A DNA stretch of 64,000 nt from an uncultured Maribacter sp. (GTDB lineage Bacteria; Bacteroidota; Bacteroidia; Flavobacteriales; Flavobacteriaceae): positions 434,001 to 498,000 of the forward strand of contig CANMKG010000001.1 in NCBI GenBank assembly GCA_947498505.1, in the 5' to 3' direction. Shown here piece by piece: positions 1 through 9,165 of this stretch. Both the position numbers and the translations under genes were made by a program. The number at the start of each line of letters is the position of its first letter. The first letter of the stretch is position 1. The notes below the pieces were generated by a model that was not told where the DNA came from, made no database searches, and saw nothing but the letters and a program-made list of their open reading frames with translations.

Positions 1-1029
1 ATAATTACCATCAAAATCGGTTTGAGTTCCTTTTGAACTTCCCTTTATAACTATGTTAACTCCAGGAACTGGAGCTCCTGATTCATCGGTGACAATACCG
101 GTTACTTGTTTCACCATTGGATTGTAGACATACTTATTTTTTTTAACGAATCCTGAAGTATATTTAGATTTGTATCCGCCAGTGAAGTTTAAATATTTGA
201 CATTTAAATTGGGTTTTGAAATGTTAATGTTTGGATTGTTTGTTGCTAGACTAATTTTAACATTGTTCCAATCATTTCCTGTGTTTTGATATACATGCGC
301 TTTATAAGTAAGGTTTAATGGTGTATTTATTGTACTGGACTTTAAATCATAATTAGGTATCCAACCAGCATCAGAAACAATATAAGTTATAGAAAGGTCT
401 AAGTTTGTTTCAATTGCTGAGTCAAAAACTATTTTTATTTCTCCATGCTCTTTTTGCGGAGCTTGATTTATTTCTTGAATTTGATTTTTCATAGCTCTTT
501 TGTTAAGCTCTAGTTTTTTTATCTGTAAGGAAGTTGTGTAGATTTCGTTTTTAATAGCAGTAATTCGTGCCCTATAATAGGTGCTTATCTCCTTAATTTT
601 ATTTAAATCAAGGTCTTTTACGTTAGAGTTTAAAGATCTGTTTGCGTTTATCACTTTTTCTTCCTCTTCGAGCCCTAGTATTATATTATTTAGTGTAGTA
701 ATTTTAAAATCTAAGTCGTCTATTTGGTTATAAAGTAATTGTGTTCTACCCCTTGAGTCAGAGCTAGAAAGGTAGTTAATGTTGTAACTCATTGATAAAA
801 TTGATGCTGCTTGAAGTCCTCCTATTTGTATACTACTTTCATTCACTTTTGTCGATAAACCCGTAAAAGTGATTTCTGAAGTACCCTGTTTTAAATTAAA
901 AACAGCGTTTCTTTTTATTTGAGCCCCGTTTAGGTAAACAGTTACTTCTTTTATTTTAGAGGTGACTTGATTGTTATTTGCCGATAATAATACAGGTAGA
1001 AGTAATAATAGGAAAATTAGCTTTTTCAT
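1..1029 (-). CDS. Mucoidy inhibitor MuiA-like protein (DUF4140/DUF4139) with carboxypeptidase-regulatory-like insert, C-terminus outside window
   Basis: The frame is open from an ATG at 1029 down to base 1, so the 3' end lies outside the window. The protein starts with a signal peptide (MKKLIFLLLLLPVLLSA). Next comes a DUF4140-type segment (KEVTVYLNGAQIKRNA), a long helical coiled-coil region around residues 90-180, and a DUF4139-type beta segment (IETNLDLSITYIVSDAGWIP). The last visible part, from about residue 320 (VTGIVTDESGAPVPGVNIVI), is a carboxypeptidase-D regulatory-like fold as in SusC-type receptors. Related envelope proteins are called mucoidy inhibitor A homologues, but their biochemical role is unknown. 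Export to the periplasm or outer membrane is inferred from the signal peptide. Confidence 0.75.
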   Translation of the reverse strand, partial: MKKLIFLLLLLPVLLSANNNQVTSKIKEVTVYLNGAQIKRNAVFNLKQGTSEITFTGLSTKVNESSIQIGGLQAASILSMSYNINYLSSSDSRGRTQLLYNQIDDLDFKITTLNNIILGLEEEEKVINANRSLNSNVKDLDLNKIKEISTYYRARITAIKNEIYTTSLQIKKLELNKRAMKNQIQEINQAPQKEHGEIKIVFDSAIETNLDLSITYIVSDAGWIPNYDLKSSTINTPLNLTYKAHVYQNTGNDWNNVKISLATNNPNINISKPNLNVKYLNFTGGYKSKYTSGFVKKNKYVYNPMVKQVTGIVTDESGAPVPGVNIVIKGSSKGTQTDFDGNY

Positions 1030-1133
1030 AAGTTTTTGGTTTTGTTGTTGAAATAAACTTATGAGAAACCATGATTAAGAAAAACTATGTTTAAGTGAAT
1101 GCGTCTTTTCAGTGAGTAAAATACCTCATTGAA

Positions 1134-1550
1134 TTATTCTTCTAAAAATTTAATCTTCAATTCTGGTGTTGGTATCATACATTGGTCTTTTTTACCATAC
1201 CAGCGGTACCTGTTTTTTGCAATAAAATCGTATACGATATTTCTAAATCCTCTTGGGGCAACTTTAAACACGGTTAAAAATCGCCAAGGAGTATTTAAAT
1301 CTTTAAGAATTTCTAACGCTGCGTCTGATTTGATGTAATATGCAATATTAGGAATAATCAGTACCATAGAATCTATACTTTTAGGGTTTATTCCGCGTTG
1401 TTCAAGCAGTCTTTTTCCGATTTCGGACTGTAAAGAAGCAAAACGGAAAAGATCCTTTGTGTCTTTTTTGATTATATAATTAACAGCGTTGTTGCAAAGG
1501 TTGCATACTCCGTCAAAAAGAATAATATGTTTATTTTCAGGAAGAATCAT
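1134..1550 (-). CDS. DCC-family thiol-disulfide oxidoreductase-like protein (DUF393)
   Basis: This 138-residue protein carries the family signature DGVCNLC near the N-terminus (Cys16 and Cys19, a CxxC pair), preceded by the beta strand HIILFDG. The length is normal for the DCC/DUF393 family, which has a thioredoxin-like fold and a predicted redox role; no substrate is established. There is no signal peptide, so it is probably cytoplasmic. Its ATG overlaps the stop codon of the upstream mutS2-like gene (ATGA), which implies a shared transcript and possibly coupled translation. Confidence 0.85.
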   Translation of the reverse strand: MILPENKHIILFDGVCNLCNNAVNYIIKKDTKDLFRFASLQSEIGKRLLEQRGINPKSIDSMVLIIPNIAYYIKSDAALEILKDLNTPWRFLTVFKVAPRGFRNIVYDFIAKNRYRWYGKKDQCMIPTPELKIKFLEE

Positions 1551-3709
1551 TTTTGACGTTCAACAAGTTCAAGTTGGTCTACACTTACATTTGTTGTAAA
1601 CAGACCATAATTTACAATAGCTTTGTTTTTCTCCAATGTATCAATACTACCAACGGCCTTTCCATCTATTAATCTAACTCGGTCACCAACTTTAAATACT
1701 GGTCTTGGCTTATTTTTTTCAGCAATTACCGCTTTCTTTTTTTCAACCTTCTTTTTTTGGCGAATTACCTTTACCTCTTTTTCAACTTCCTCGTTAACTT
1801 TTGCTTTTTTTACACGTTCGGCTTGGTGTTCTTTAGCGGTTTTCTTTTTGCGCTTACTATTCTCGGTTTCAACGATTCTAATTAAATCAGAAACCATAAC
1901 CCGTTTCTTTTTATCTTGAAAGTACTTTTCGGCTACCACGTTTACTTTGTTTCCGAGATAAATCATTCGTTGATTATAGTCAAACAGTTCCTGATAGTTT
2001 TCTAGTTTAACCTTTATTTTAGAGTTAAGTTCCTCTAAACGTTGAGCTTCGCTTCTTGCTTTGGTTTCTTCTTCTTGTAATCTAGACCCTGTTTGAGCCA
2101 TTTTACTGCGCTCTTTTTGTAATTTGGCTATAGTGGCGTCAAAACGCACTTTACCGCGCTCTATCTTCTTCTTTGCCTTGTTAATAAGGCTGTAAGGTAT
2201 GCCATTTTTTTGTGCAACTTCAAATGTAAACGAGCTGCCCGCTTCACCTAGTACTAATTGAAATACGGGTTCTAATGTTTTTGCATTAAAACGCATGTTG
2301 GCATTTGTGGCATGAGGAAGTTCATTCGCTAAAGCTTTTAAATTGGCATAGTGGGTGGTAATAACTCCATATGAATTACGCTCATAGAACACTTCCAAAA
2401 ACGCTTCGGCAAGTGCTCCTCCAAGTTCTGGGTCACTACCGGTTCCAAACTCATCTATTAAAAACATGGTTTTTTCATTACACTTTCGCAAAAAGGTATT
2501 CATGTTTTTAAGTCTATAGCTATATGTACTCAAATGATTTTCAATAGATTGGTTGTCGCCTATATCTGTCAATATTTTGTCGAAAAAACAAATGGTACTG
2601 CGTTCATGAACAGGTATTAGTAACCCACTTTGAAACATTACCTGCAGTAATCCTATAGTTTTTAGCGTAATACTCTTTCCACCGGCGTTTGGACCTGAAA
2701 TAACTATAATTCTATTTTCGGGATGAAGTTCTATAGTTTGAGGGTACGTCTTTTCTTTTTTTAATTTATTGTTTAAATAGAGTAGAGGATGGTAAGCGTC
2801 TCTGAGAAATAATGTTCTATCTTCACTTATTTTGGGGAGAATGGCATTTAACTCCGAAGCGTACTTTGCCTTAGCTGCGGTAATATCTATATGTGTTAGA
2901 AAATTTTGATAGTCAGATAATAAATACGAGTACGGACGTATGTTGTTGGTTAACTGATTTAAGATACGTTGAATTTCTTCTTTTTCATCAAATTCTAAAT
3001 TGTTACATATTCTACTATACTTTAGAGTTGCTTCAGGTTCTATGTAAATTATACTCCCTGTTTTGGAAGTACCCATTACTGTACCTTTAATTTTTTTTCG
3101 ATACATGGATTTTACCGCCAATACCCTGCGGTTTTCAACTACCGACTCCCTTATTTCATCTAAATAATCGGAGGATTGATAGGTGTTTAAGGCCGAGGTA
3201 AAGCTCTGATTAATTTTTACACGAACTTCATTGATATTTTGCCTAATACTAGCTAATTTAGGAGAAGCACCATCTTTAATTTCTCCATACTTGTCAATTA
3301 CCTGATTAATCAATGATGGAATTTCAACATTAAGATCCACACTTTCCGAAAAATTATATAAATTAGGGAAGTATTCTTTAAATTTTTTGAAAAACTTTTT
3401 ATGGGTAGATATACTCAAGCAAATTGAAGCTATTCTTCTAAAGCCAATCAACTCTAGGGTAGTATTTTCAATTTTTAAAAGTTTTAGTTCGGCATTAATA
3501 TGATCAAAATGGTGATTAGGAATTTTATTGTCGCTTATTAATGACGATACATATTCCGAGGTTTGCCCCAACGTATCCAGTAGAGTATTTTTTTGTTGAA
3601 TAGGTGTTATTTGTAGGGCAAGCTCTTTACCTAGTTCAGTGGTACATCGAGCTGCTACTTGTTGTAAAACTGTATGAAACTCTAAATCTTGAAGGGTTTT
3701 TTTATGCAT
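1547..3709 (-). CDS. mutS2: MutS2-family ATPase lacking a C-terminal Smr nuclease domain
   Basis: The 720-residue protein has the MutS2 layout: an N-terminal helical core, then a MutS-type ATPase with Walker A GPNAGGKS around residue 340, Walker B FLIDEFGTGSDP, and the ITTHYANLKALA segment. A Lys/Glu-rich coiled coil follows. MutS2 proteins of Firmicutes are about 780 residues and end in an Smr nuclease domain with an LDLRG motif. Here the protein ends in a KOW-like segment (FKVGDRVRLIDGKAVGSI) and no Smr motif is visible. Family roles include suppressing recombination and rescuing collided ribosomes; which applies here is not visible. It overlaps the DCC gene downstream by four bases. Confidence 0.88.
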   Translation of the reverse strand: MHKKTLQDLEFHTVLQQVAARCTTELGKELALQITPIQQKNTLLDTLGQTSEYVSSLISDNKIPNHHFDHINAELKLLKIENTTLELIGFRRIASICLSISTHKKFFKKFKEYFPNLYNFSESVDLNVEIPSLINQVIDKYGEIKDGASPKLASIRQNINEVRVKINQSFTSALNTYQSSDYLDEIRESVVENRRVLAVKSMYRKKIKGTVMGTSKTGSIIYIEPEATLKYSRICNNLEFDEKEEIQRILNQLTNNIRPYSYLLSDYQNFLTHIDITAAKAKYASELNAILPKISEDRTLFLRDAYHPLLYLNNKLKKEKTYPQTIELHPENRIIVISGPNAGGKSITLKTIGLLQVMFQSGLLIPVHERSTICFFDKILTDIGDNQSIENHLSTYSYRLKNMNTFLRKCNEKTMFLIDEFGTGSDPELGGALAEAFLEVFYERNSYGVITTHYANLKALANELPHATNANMRFNAKTLEPVFQLVLGEAGSSFTFEVAQKNGIPYSLINKAKKKIERGKVRFDATIAKLQKERSKMAQTGSRLQEEETKARSEAQRLEELNSKIKVKLENYQELFDYNQRMIYLGNKVNVVAEKYFQDKKKRVMVSDLIRIVETENSKRKKKTAKEHQAERVKKAKVNEEVEKEVKVIRQKKKVEKKKAVIAEKNKPRPVFKVGDRVRLIDGKAVGSIDTLEKNKAIVNYGLFTTNVSVDQLELVERQK

Positions 3710-3826
3710 AATATTAATCTGCCTATCTAAAAAAGCAAAGGTACATAGTTTTATAGTTGTATTTTTTTAGCGTACTACATAATATGCTGTTAAATTAGTG
3801 GTTAAAAAAAATATTTAACAGTAGTT

Positions 3827-4492
3827 ATGATGAAGCTTTTAGACAGTAATTGGTATGATTTTTTAAAAGAAGAGTTTACAAAACCTTATTTTAAAAAATT
3901 AGAGGGTTTTGTAGAAAATGAGTATCAAAACTTTCAATGTTACCCTCCTAAAGAGGCTATTTTTGCTGCTTTTAATCATTGTAGTATAAATGATATTAAA
4001 GTGGTAATTATTGGACAAGACCCATATCATGGACCTAATCAAGCAAATGGTTTGTGTTTTTCTGTTGGTGAGGGAGTTACGCATCCACCATCGCTTAAAA
4101 ATATTATTAAAGAAGTTGCAAGAGACACTGGTGGAGAATATTGCGAGGATGGTAATTTGGAGAGATGGTCTAAACAAGGTGTATTGTTACTAAACACTAT
4201 TTTAACAGTAAGAGAATCTAAAGCAGGAAGTCATAAAAATAGGGGATGGGAAACCTTTTCTGATGCCGTGATTAAAAAAATATCTAAAGAAAAAGAAGAT
4301 GTTGTTTTTATGCTGTGGGGAGGGTTTGCGAAAAAAAAGAAAAAGATAATAGATGTACAGCGGCATAAGGTTTTAGAAAGCGGTCATCCTTCCCCGTTGA
4401 GTGCAAATCGAGGTTATTGGTTCGAAAATGCTCATTTTACTTGTTGCAACAGCTTCTTAAAAAGCATAAAAAAGCAAGAAATTGTTTGGTGA
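3827..4492 (+). CDS. ung: Uracil-DNA glycosylase, family 1
   Basis: Ung removes uracil from DNA in base-excision repair. The 221-residue protein has the water-activating motif GQDPYHG with catalytic Asp65, the uracil-binding segment GLCFSVG, LLLNTILTV, and the DNA-intercalating loop GHPSPLSANRG near the C-terminus. The length is that of bacterial Ung. The start is one of two adjacent ATG codons. It is divergent from the mutS2-like gene, and the 117-bp gap presumably holds promoters for both directions. Confidence 0.97.
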   Translation: MMKLLDSNWYDFLKEEFTKPYFKKLEGFVENEYQNFQCYPPKEAIFAAFNHCSINDIKVVIIGQDPYHGPNQANGLCFSVGEGVTHPPSLKNIIKEVARDTGGEYCEDGNLERWSKQGVLLLNTILTVRESKAGSHKNRGWETFSDAVIKKISKEKEDVVFMLWGGFAKKKKKIIDVQRHKVLESGHPSPLSANRGYWFENAHFTCCNSFLKSIKKQEIVW

Positions 4493-4572
4493 TTTTTTCA
4501 TATGTTAAAATTAATTAGTAAATTATACTTCATATTAAAGAGAATTTTCTCACAATAAATAAATTATTGCAT

Positions 4573-5013
4573 ATGAGTTCAATTAACTACCCAAAATCCA
4601 TCATATTAATAGATGATGACGAGTCGAGCAATTTTTTGAATAAAATTTTTATAAAACAAGTTGATTCTGAGATTAATGTACATGCACTTGCTAATGGTAA
4701 AGAAGGTCTTGATTTTATTTTAAATAGAGGTGTTTTTCAGGAAAACGAACCTTTTCAGGCCCCTGCATTGGTAATGTTAGATATTAGAATGCCAATTATG
4801 GATGGGTGGCAGTTTCTTCAGGCTTATGAAAAAGAAGTACCTCAAACCGTTAAAGAAAACTTGGTAATAGTTTTAATAACTATTAGTGAAGATCAAGACG
4901 ATATAGAAAGAGCAAATAATGAGCCCAATATTGTAGAGTACATAAGAAAACCATTATCCGATATTAAGTTTAAAAAGCTTATAAAAAAATATTTTAATAA
5001 GGAGTTTGCTTAA
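4573..5013 (+). CDS. Stand-alone response regulator receiver domain protein
   Basis: This is a CheY-like receiver with the acidic pocket IDDDES near the N-terminus, the phospho-acceptor Asp70 in VMLDIRMPIMDG, and the conserved Lys in YIRKP. The 146-residue length leaves no room for an output domain. Such single-domain receivers usually relay phosphate or act through protein contacts. I chose the ATG at 4573; a TTG two codons upstream is the only alternative. No histidine kinase is adjacent, so the partner is unknown. It converges tail-to-tail with the next gene with no spacer. Confidence 0.9.
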   Translation: MSSINYPKSIILIDDDESSNFLNKIFIKQVDSEINVHALANGKEGLDFILNRGVFQENEPFQAPALVMLDIRMPIMDGWQFLQAYEKEVPQTVKENLVIVLITISEDQDDIERANNEPNIVEYIRKPLSDIKFKKLIKKYFNKEFA

Positions 5014-5859
5014 TTAATACATGATGTCTTTTATCTCCTTAACTGTTGTGATTAAATTTAATTCTATTAATTTTTGTTGAACAATTTTGAGAGTTTCAGG
5101 GGTGAGTTGAGATTGGCTCCAACGGGTCATACTTAACCACTCCTGAATATCAGTTAATTGTTGTTGATATCTATTCGCTAAAGTACGATCTATACTAGGG
5201 ATTGACTTAAATTCTGATGTATATAGATTTATGATTTCTAAAATATGTTTTATAGTATTTCTATTGTTTTCTATAAAATCATAATTGCCAGCTATTACAA
5301 AACAAGGCCATGGAGTAGGGCAGTCTTCAATTCTTCTAAAAGTATTATTGTCTACTAAAGGTTTTGTAGTAAAATGTTCCCACATGAAATAGTCGGCTTC
5401 TCCTTTGGTTAGACTAACAACCGCATTATCTAAGTTGTTTACTATTTCAAATTCTAGGTTAGTAGTATTCCAACCCTGTTTTTCAGCATTAACAAATGCC
5501 ATAAGGTGACTACCGCTACCAAAACGACTAATTGCTGCTTTTTTATGTGCTAGATCAGTAATACTATAGTACTCACTTTGTGCTGCAACATGAATTCCCC
5601 ATTGCAGCGGAGTAGAAATGTATTCTTGAATTATTCTAGACGGATTCCCTTCCGTAATACTTTTAGTAATTCCCTCAGTCAATATAATTGCTAAATCGGT
5701 TTCGTTACTTTCAAGCATTTTGCACATTCGTCCTGTGCCTTCCGGAACATCTGTCCATTCTAGTTGAATTCCCCTTTCTTCAAAAGCATTTTCTTCAATA
5801 GCTAAATGCCAAGGTAAATTAAAATGCTCTGGTACGCCAATGATCTTAACTTTCTTCAA
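5014..5859 (-). CDS. Periplasmic-binding-protein-fold protein without signal peptide
   Basis: The 281-residue sequence reads as a type 2 periplasmic-binding-protein fold of the NMT1/SsuA kind (GVPEHFNLPWHLAIE, then DLAIILTEGITKSI, then EADYFMWEHFTTKPL). It resembles the group named after Candida albicans Ca3427. Unlike transport binding proteins it has no signal peptide or lipobox, and no ABC permease or ATPase lies nearby, so a cytoplasmic small-molecule-binding role is inferred. The start is a TTG six bases after the stop of the upstream nucleoside phosphorylase gene; no in-frame ATG suits better. The ligand is unknown. Confidence 0.75.
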   Translation of the reverse strand: MKKVKIIGVPEHFNLPWHLAIEENAFEERGIQLEWTDVPEGTGRMCKMLESNETDLAIILTEGITKSITEGNPSRIIQEYISTPLQWGIHVAAQSEYYSITDLAHKKAAISRFGSGSHLMAFVNAEKQGWNTTNLEFEIVNNLDNAVVSLTKGEADYFMWEHFTTKPLVDNNTFRRIEDCPTPWPCFVIAGNYDFIENNRNTIKHILEIINLYTSEFKSIPSIDRTLANRYQQQLTDIQEWLSMTRWSQSQLTPETLKIVQQKLIELNLITTVKEIKDIMY

Positions 5860-5864
5860 AACTC

Positions 5865-6734
5865 TTATTGTGTAAGCTTATTAAGTGTATATGTTATTAA
5901 ATCTTCTGTTGCTTTTCCTGGATTTTTTGAAAAGTCCCCTGTATTTCTATTCGCTAATATGCAATTCAAGGAAATAGCACTATGTCCTAAAAGTTTAGAA
6001 AGCGCATATATTGCAGATGTTTCCATTTCTAGGTTAGTAATTTTCAAGTTATGGAAACTAAAAGAAGCTATTTTTTTGTTCAATTCTTTGTCTTGACTGT
6101 TTAATCGTAATGTTCTTCCTTGAGGCCCGTAAAAGCCTATATTAGTGCCGGTAAATCCAAATCGTATACGATTTGATGTTATTCTTTGTGCTAAATCTTC
6201 ATCACATTCAATGATATATGGGCTTGCTTTTTTTTCTGACCAATTGGTGTGTTCTATAAAAGCTTCAGAAATGTTTTTTAGTTCTACATTTTTGTGGTCG
6301 TAAAAATGAAGAAGACCATCGAAACCTATAACTTGTTTACTTAAAATGAAAGAATCTACTGGAATATCTTGTTGAATTGCGCCAGATGTTCCAATTCGAA
6401 TAATGTTTAATCGTATACGATTTTTTTTAATTTTTCGTGTCTCAAAATCAATATTAACAAGAGCATCTAACTCATTAATTACAATGTCAATATTATCAGG
6501 GCCAATACCCGTTGAGATAACGGTTAAACGTGTTCCATTTAAGTGTCCTGTATGGGTAACAAATTCTCTTTTTCTTTTTTTTATTTCAACAGTATCAAAA
6601 AAAGTGGAGACTTTGGGTACTCTGTCTGGATCCCCAACAAAAATTATTGTTTCCGCGATATCTTCTGGTAAGAGGTTTAAATGATAAATGCTTCCATCAT
6701 CATTTAAAATAAGCTCAGAATGTTCTAAAGACAT
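5865..6734 (-). CDS. Nucleoside phosphorylase (uridine phosphorylase-like)
   Basis: This 289-residue protein of the PNP/UDP family would split nucleosides to base and ribose-1-phosphate. Visible family features are the phosphate-binding start FVGDPDRVPKV, the TGIGPDNIDIVINEL segment, IRIGTSGAIQ, and the ribose-binding NLEMETSAIYAL motif. Substrate preference (uridine, purine or other) cannot be read with confidence. It sits in a tight run with the DUF1835 gene (one base upstream) and the binding-protein-like gene (five bases downstream), suggesting one operon. Confidence 0.88.
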   Translation of the reverse strand: MSLEHSELILNDDGSIYHLNLLPEDIAETIIFVGDPDRVPKVSTFFDTVEIKKRKREFVTHTGHLNGTRLTVISTGIGPDNIDIVINELDALVNIDFETRKIKKNRIRLNIIRIGTSGAIQQDIPVDSFILSKQVIGFDGLLHFYDHKNVELKNISEAFIEHTNWSEKKASPYIIECDEDLAQRITSNRIRFGFTGTNIGFYGPQGRTLRLNSQDKELNKKIASFSFHNLKITNLEMETSAIYALSKLLGHSAISLNCILANRNTGDFSKNPGKATEDLITYTLNKLTQ

Positions 6735-6735
6735 G

Positions 6736-7668
6736 CTATAGTTTTAGAATCCTGTCTGATTGTGTATTAAATAAGAAGTTATATTTTAAAGCACCGCCTA
6801 AATACACATTGTTGTCTTGTAAGCAAGAGTAATAAGATGTTTGGTTGTCAAGTATTTCTTTTCCTTTTTTCGTTAGTCTAACGGGATTAAATGAAGAAAA
6901 TAATGGTTTTAGTCTGTTAATTGCTCTTTCATATTGCGTGTCTCCAAAACCTAAATTGTCTTGATTTTCAAGAACAGCATGTAAAAATGCCTTTTTGCTT
7001 GTAGGTTTTTCAGCAATGGCTAAATCCAAAATATTATTTTCCATAATATTTAACCCATTTGCAATGGATGGAAAACGTTTTAAATGTGTTTGAATGGCAC
7101 TTTCTAAGTAGTTAAACTTATAATTTTTAAAATCAGTAAGATTTTCTAAGCGAATTGGGTTGTCACTACAATACAATTGCCAAACATAGTCTGCATATTC
7201 AATATCGTCCTGATCAAGAACAACCCTATTTTTGTATAAATCTAATAGTTGTTCGTTATTTAACTCATTGAGCGCATATAGCTTATCAGAATCGTCTTCC
7301 TTTCCACTACATACTAATGAAATTTGTGTATACTTTCTATGCTGTTGCAGCCAACTAATAACAGCGAGCATATTTATTTGGCAAAACAAATCATACTCAA
7401 ACCATAAAACAATTTGATCTTGTTGTTTGTGATTACAAAGTGAGCGATATTCTTTTAATGTTTTTTCTATAAAAGAAGACTTAGAAACTTTATAATTTTT
7501 ATTGAGAAATTCAAAACGGGTTTTCCAGAAAGACTCACTTCCCACGTTTGTTAACGTTTTGCCTTCGCATAACATTTCTCGCCAAGTTATTACATCTCCA
7601 CCTAACTTAAGAGTGTTTAGGCGTTCTGTAAAACTATCTCCGTTAGTAATATGTAACAAAGAACTCAT
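6736..7668 (-). CDS. DUF1835 domain-containing protein
   Basis: The 310-residue protein begins LLHITNGDSFTERLN and continues GGDVITWREMLCEG, the characteristic start of DUF1835 proteins. The segment IVLWFEYDLFCQINML follows, and the C-terminal half is helical. The family is widespread in Bacteroidota and Firmicutes with no established reaction. There is no signal peptide or membrane segment. It is the first gene of the apparent three-gene minus-strand operon ending at 5014. Confidence 0.82.
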   Translation of the reverse strand: MSSLLHITNGDSFTERLNTLKLGGDVITWREMLCEGKTLTNVGSESFWKTRFEFLNKNYKVSKSSFIEKTLKEYRSLCNHKQQDQIVLWFEYDLFCQINMLAVISWLQQHRKYTQISLVCSGKEDDSDKLYALNELNNEQLLDLYKNRVVLDQDDIEYADYVWQLYCSDNPIRLENLTDFKNYKFNYLESAIQTHLKRFPSIANGLNIMENNILDLAIAEKPTSKKAFLHAVLENQDNLGFGDTQYERAINRLKPLFSSFNPVRLTKKGKEILDNQTSYYSCLQDNNVYLGGALKYNFLFNTQSDRILKL

Positions 7669-7806
7669 TTTGTAAGATTGATTTTGGTTGTGACGAATAA
7701 AAGTAACATTTAATCGGAGATATCAAAAAAAATTAACAGAAAAACCGAAGCGTATAAAATAAAATGACTTTACCTTGTATTGGAAAAAAAGACATTTTGA
7801 AGTGTG

Positions 7807-8136
7807 TTATCCACCAACTCGTTTAACCTTAAAGCCTTTTTCTTTAAGGATTTCCATGATTTTATCTCTATAATCTCCCTGTATAATTATTTGGTCGTTT
7901 TTAAAACTTCCTCCGACACTTAATTTTGTTTTAAGTTCTTTAGCAAGCTTTTTAAAATCAGACTCGGCACCTGTATAGCCTTCAAGAATAGTAATGGGTT
8001 TGCCTTTTCTTTTCTCATACTTACAAATTATGGGGTCGTTTTGCATCCAGATATCACTTTCTTTAGGAGTTGTATTCTCTGTTTCTTCGGAAACGTGATC
8101 TGGAAAAAGGTTTTTTAATTGATCTTGTAAATCCAT
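7807..8136 (-). CDS. SUI1/eIF1-like translation factor (YciH family)
   Basis: The 109-residue protein has an SUI1 domain in its C-terminal two thirds: the KPITILEGYTG strand-loop, LAKELKTKLSVGGSFKN with the conserved GGS, and IIIQGDYRDKIMEIL ending KGFKVKRVGG. Bacterial YciH-type homologues of eIF1 can bind the 30S subunit and influence initiation fidelity; that role is inferred by family. It starts one base after the stop of the 2-oxoglutarate oxygenase gene, so the two are probably co-transcribed. Confidence 0.9.
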   Translation of the reverse strand: MDLQDQLKNLFPDHVSEETENTTPKESDIWMQNDPIICKYEKRKGKPITILEGYTGAESDFKKLAKELKTKLSVGGSFKNDQIIIQGDYRDKIMEILKEKGFKVKRVGG

Positions 8137-8137
8137 A

Positions 8138-9088
8138 TTATTCTTTTATCAAGCCTAACTCTATAAGTCTTTCGTGCAAAAAATCACCAGCAGTTGTGTC
8201 TGAATATTGCTTAGGATTTTCTTCGTTTACACAGTTTTCAAGACAATTTAATGACATTTCGCTAATGGGATGCATAAAAAAGGGAATAGAGTATCTAGAG
8301 GTTCCCCATAGCTCTTTAGGGGGATTTACTACTTGATGAATTGTTGATTTTAGTTTGTTGTTTGTTAATCTAGATAGCATGTCTCCAACATTAATCATTA
8401 ATTGATCTGGTCTTGCAATAGCATCTACCCATTGTCCGTCTAAGTTTTGAACCTGAAGACCTTTACCGTGTGCTCCCATTAATAAGGTGATTAAATTAAT
8501 GTCTCCATGAGCAGCAGCTCTTACAGCATTTTTAGGTTCTGTAGTAATGGGAGGATAATGAATAGGCCTAAGAATAGAGTTACCATTAGCAATATACTTA
8601 TCAAAATAGGTTTCGTTAAGGTTTAGGTGTAGAGCCAATGCTCTTAGAACATATTTTGCTGTTTTTTCCAGCATTTGGTACGTTTCCTTGCCAATTTTAT
8701 TAAAATCTGGAAGTTCGTTTACCGTAACATTTTTTGGATACTCAGCCAAAAGAGCATCATTATTTTCAACATATTGGCCAAAGTGCCAAAATTCCTTTAA
8801 ATCCCCTTCTTTTCTACCTTTTGCATGTTCCTTACCAAAAGAAGTGTACCCACGTTGTCCTCCAATACCTTCAATTTCATACTTATCTTTTATTTCTTGA
8901 GGTAGTTCAAAAAACTTTTTAATTTCTTCATATAAATTTTTTACCAATTCATCCGATAAAAAATGTCCACCTAAAGCAACAAACCCTATCTCTTCAAAAG
9001 CTTTTCCAATTTCTGAAATAAATTTTTGTTTTCTTGACTTGTCATCAGAAATAAAGTCTTGTAAATCTACGCTAGGTATGCTGCTCAT
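8138..9088 (-). CDS. Fe(II)/2-oxoglutarate-dependent oxygenase, isopenicillin N synthase family
   Basis: The 316-residue sequence has the DIOX_N-type start (PSVDLQDF, GFVALGGH) and the catalytic core with the HxD pair in AAHGDINLITLL. The distal His is in STIHQVVNPP, and the 2-oxoglutarate-binding RYSIPFF follows. These residues support an active non-haem iron oxygenase, but the substrate is not evident. I placed the start at the ATG at 9088 (MSSIPSVD); a TTG nine codons upstream is possible. It is followed by the SUI1 gene at one-base spacing. Confidence 0.88.
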   Translation of the reverse strand: MSSIPSVDLQDFISDDKSRKQKFISEIGKAFEEIGFVALGGHFLSDELVKNLYEEIKKFFELPQEIKDKYEIEGIGGQRGYTSFGKEHAKGRKEGDLKEFWHFGQYVENNDALLAEYPKNVTVNELPDFNKIGKETYQMLEKTAKYVLRALALHLNLNETYFDKYIANGNSILRPIHYPPITTEPKNAVRAAAHGDINLITLLMGAHGKGLQVQNLDGQWVDAIARPDQLMINVGDMLSRLTNNKLKSTIHQVVNPPKELWGTSRYSIPFFMHPISEMSLNCLENCVNEENPKQYSDTTAGDFLHERLIELGLIKE

Positions 9089-9165
9089 ATTATTTACTTT
9101 AGGTTGTTTATTCAAAATTACAAATTATAAACAATATTTTTGGACTAGTTTATTTCAAGAATGAG

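Noticed and set aside
1623-1919. 98-codon Phe-rich plus-strand frame
   Set aside because: Antisense of the Lys/Glu-rich coiled coil of the MutS2-like gene; the Phe and Ser runs are complements of Lys/Glu codons.
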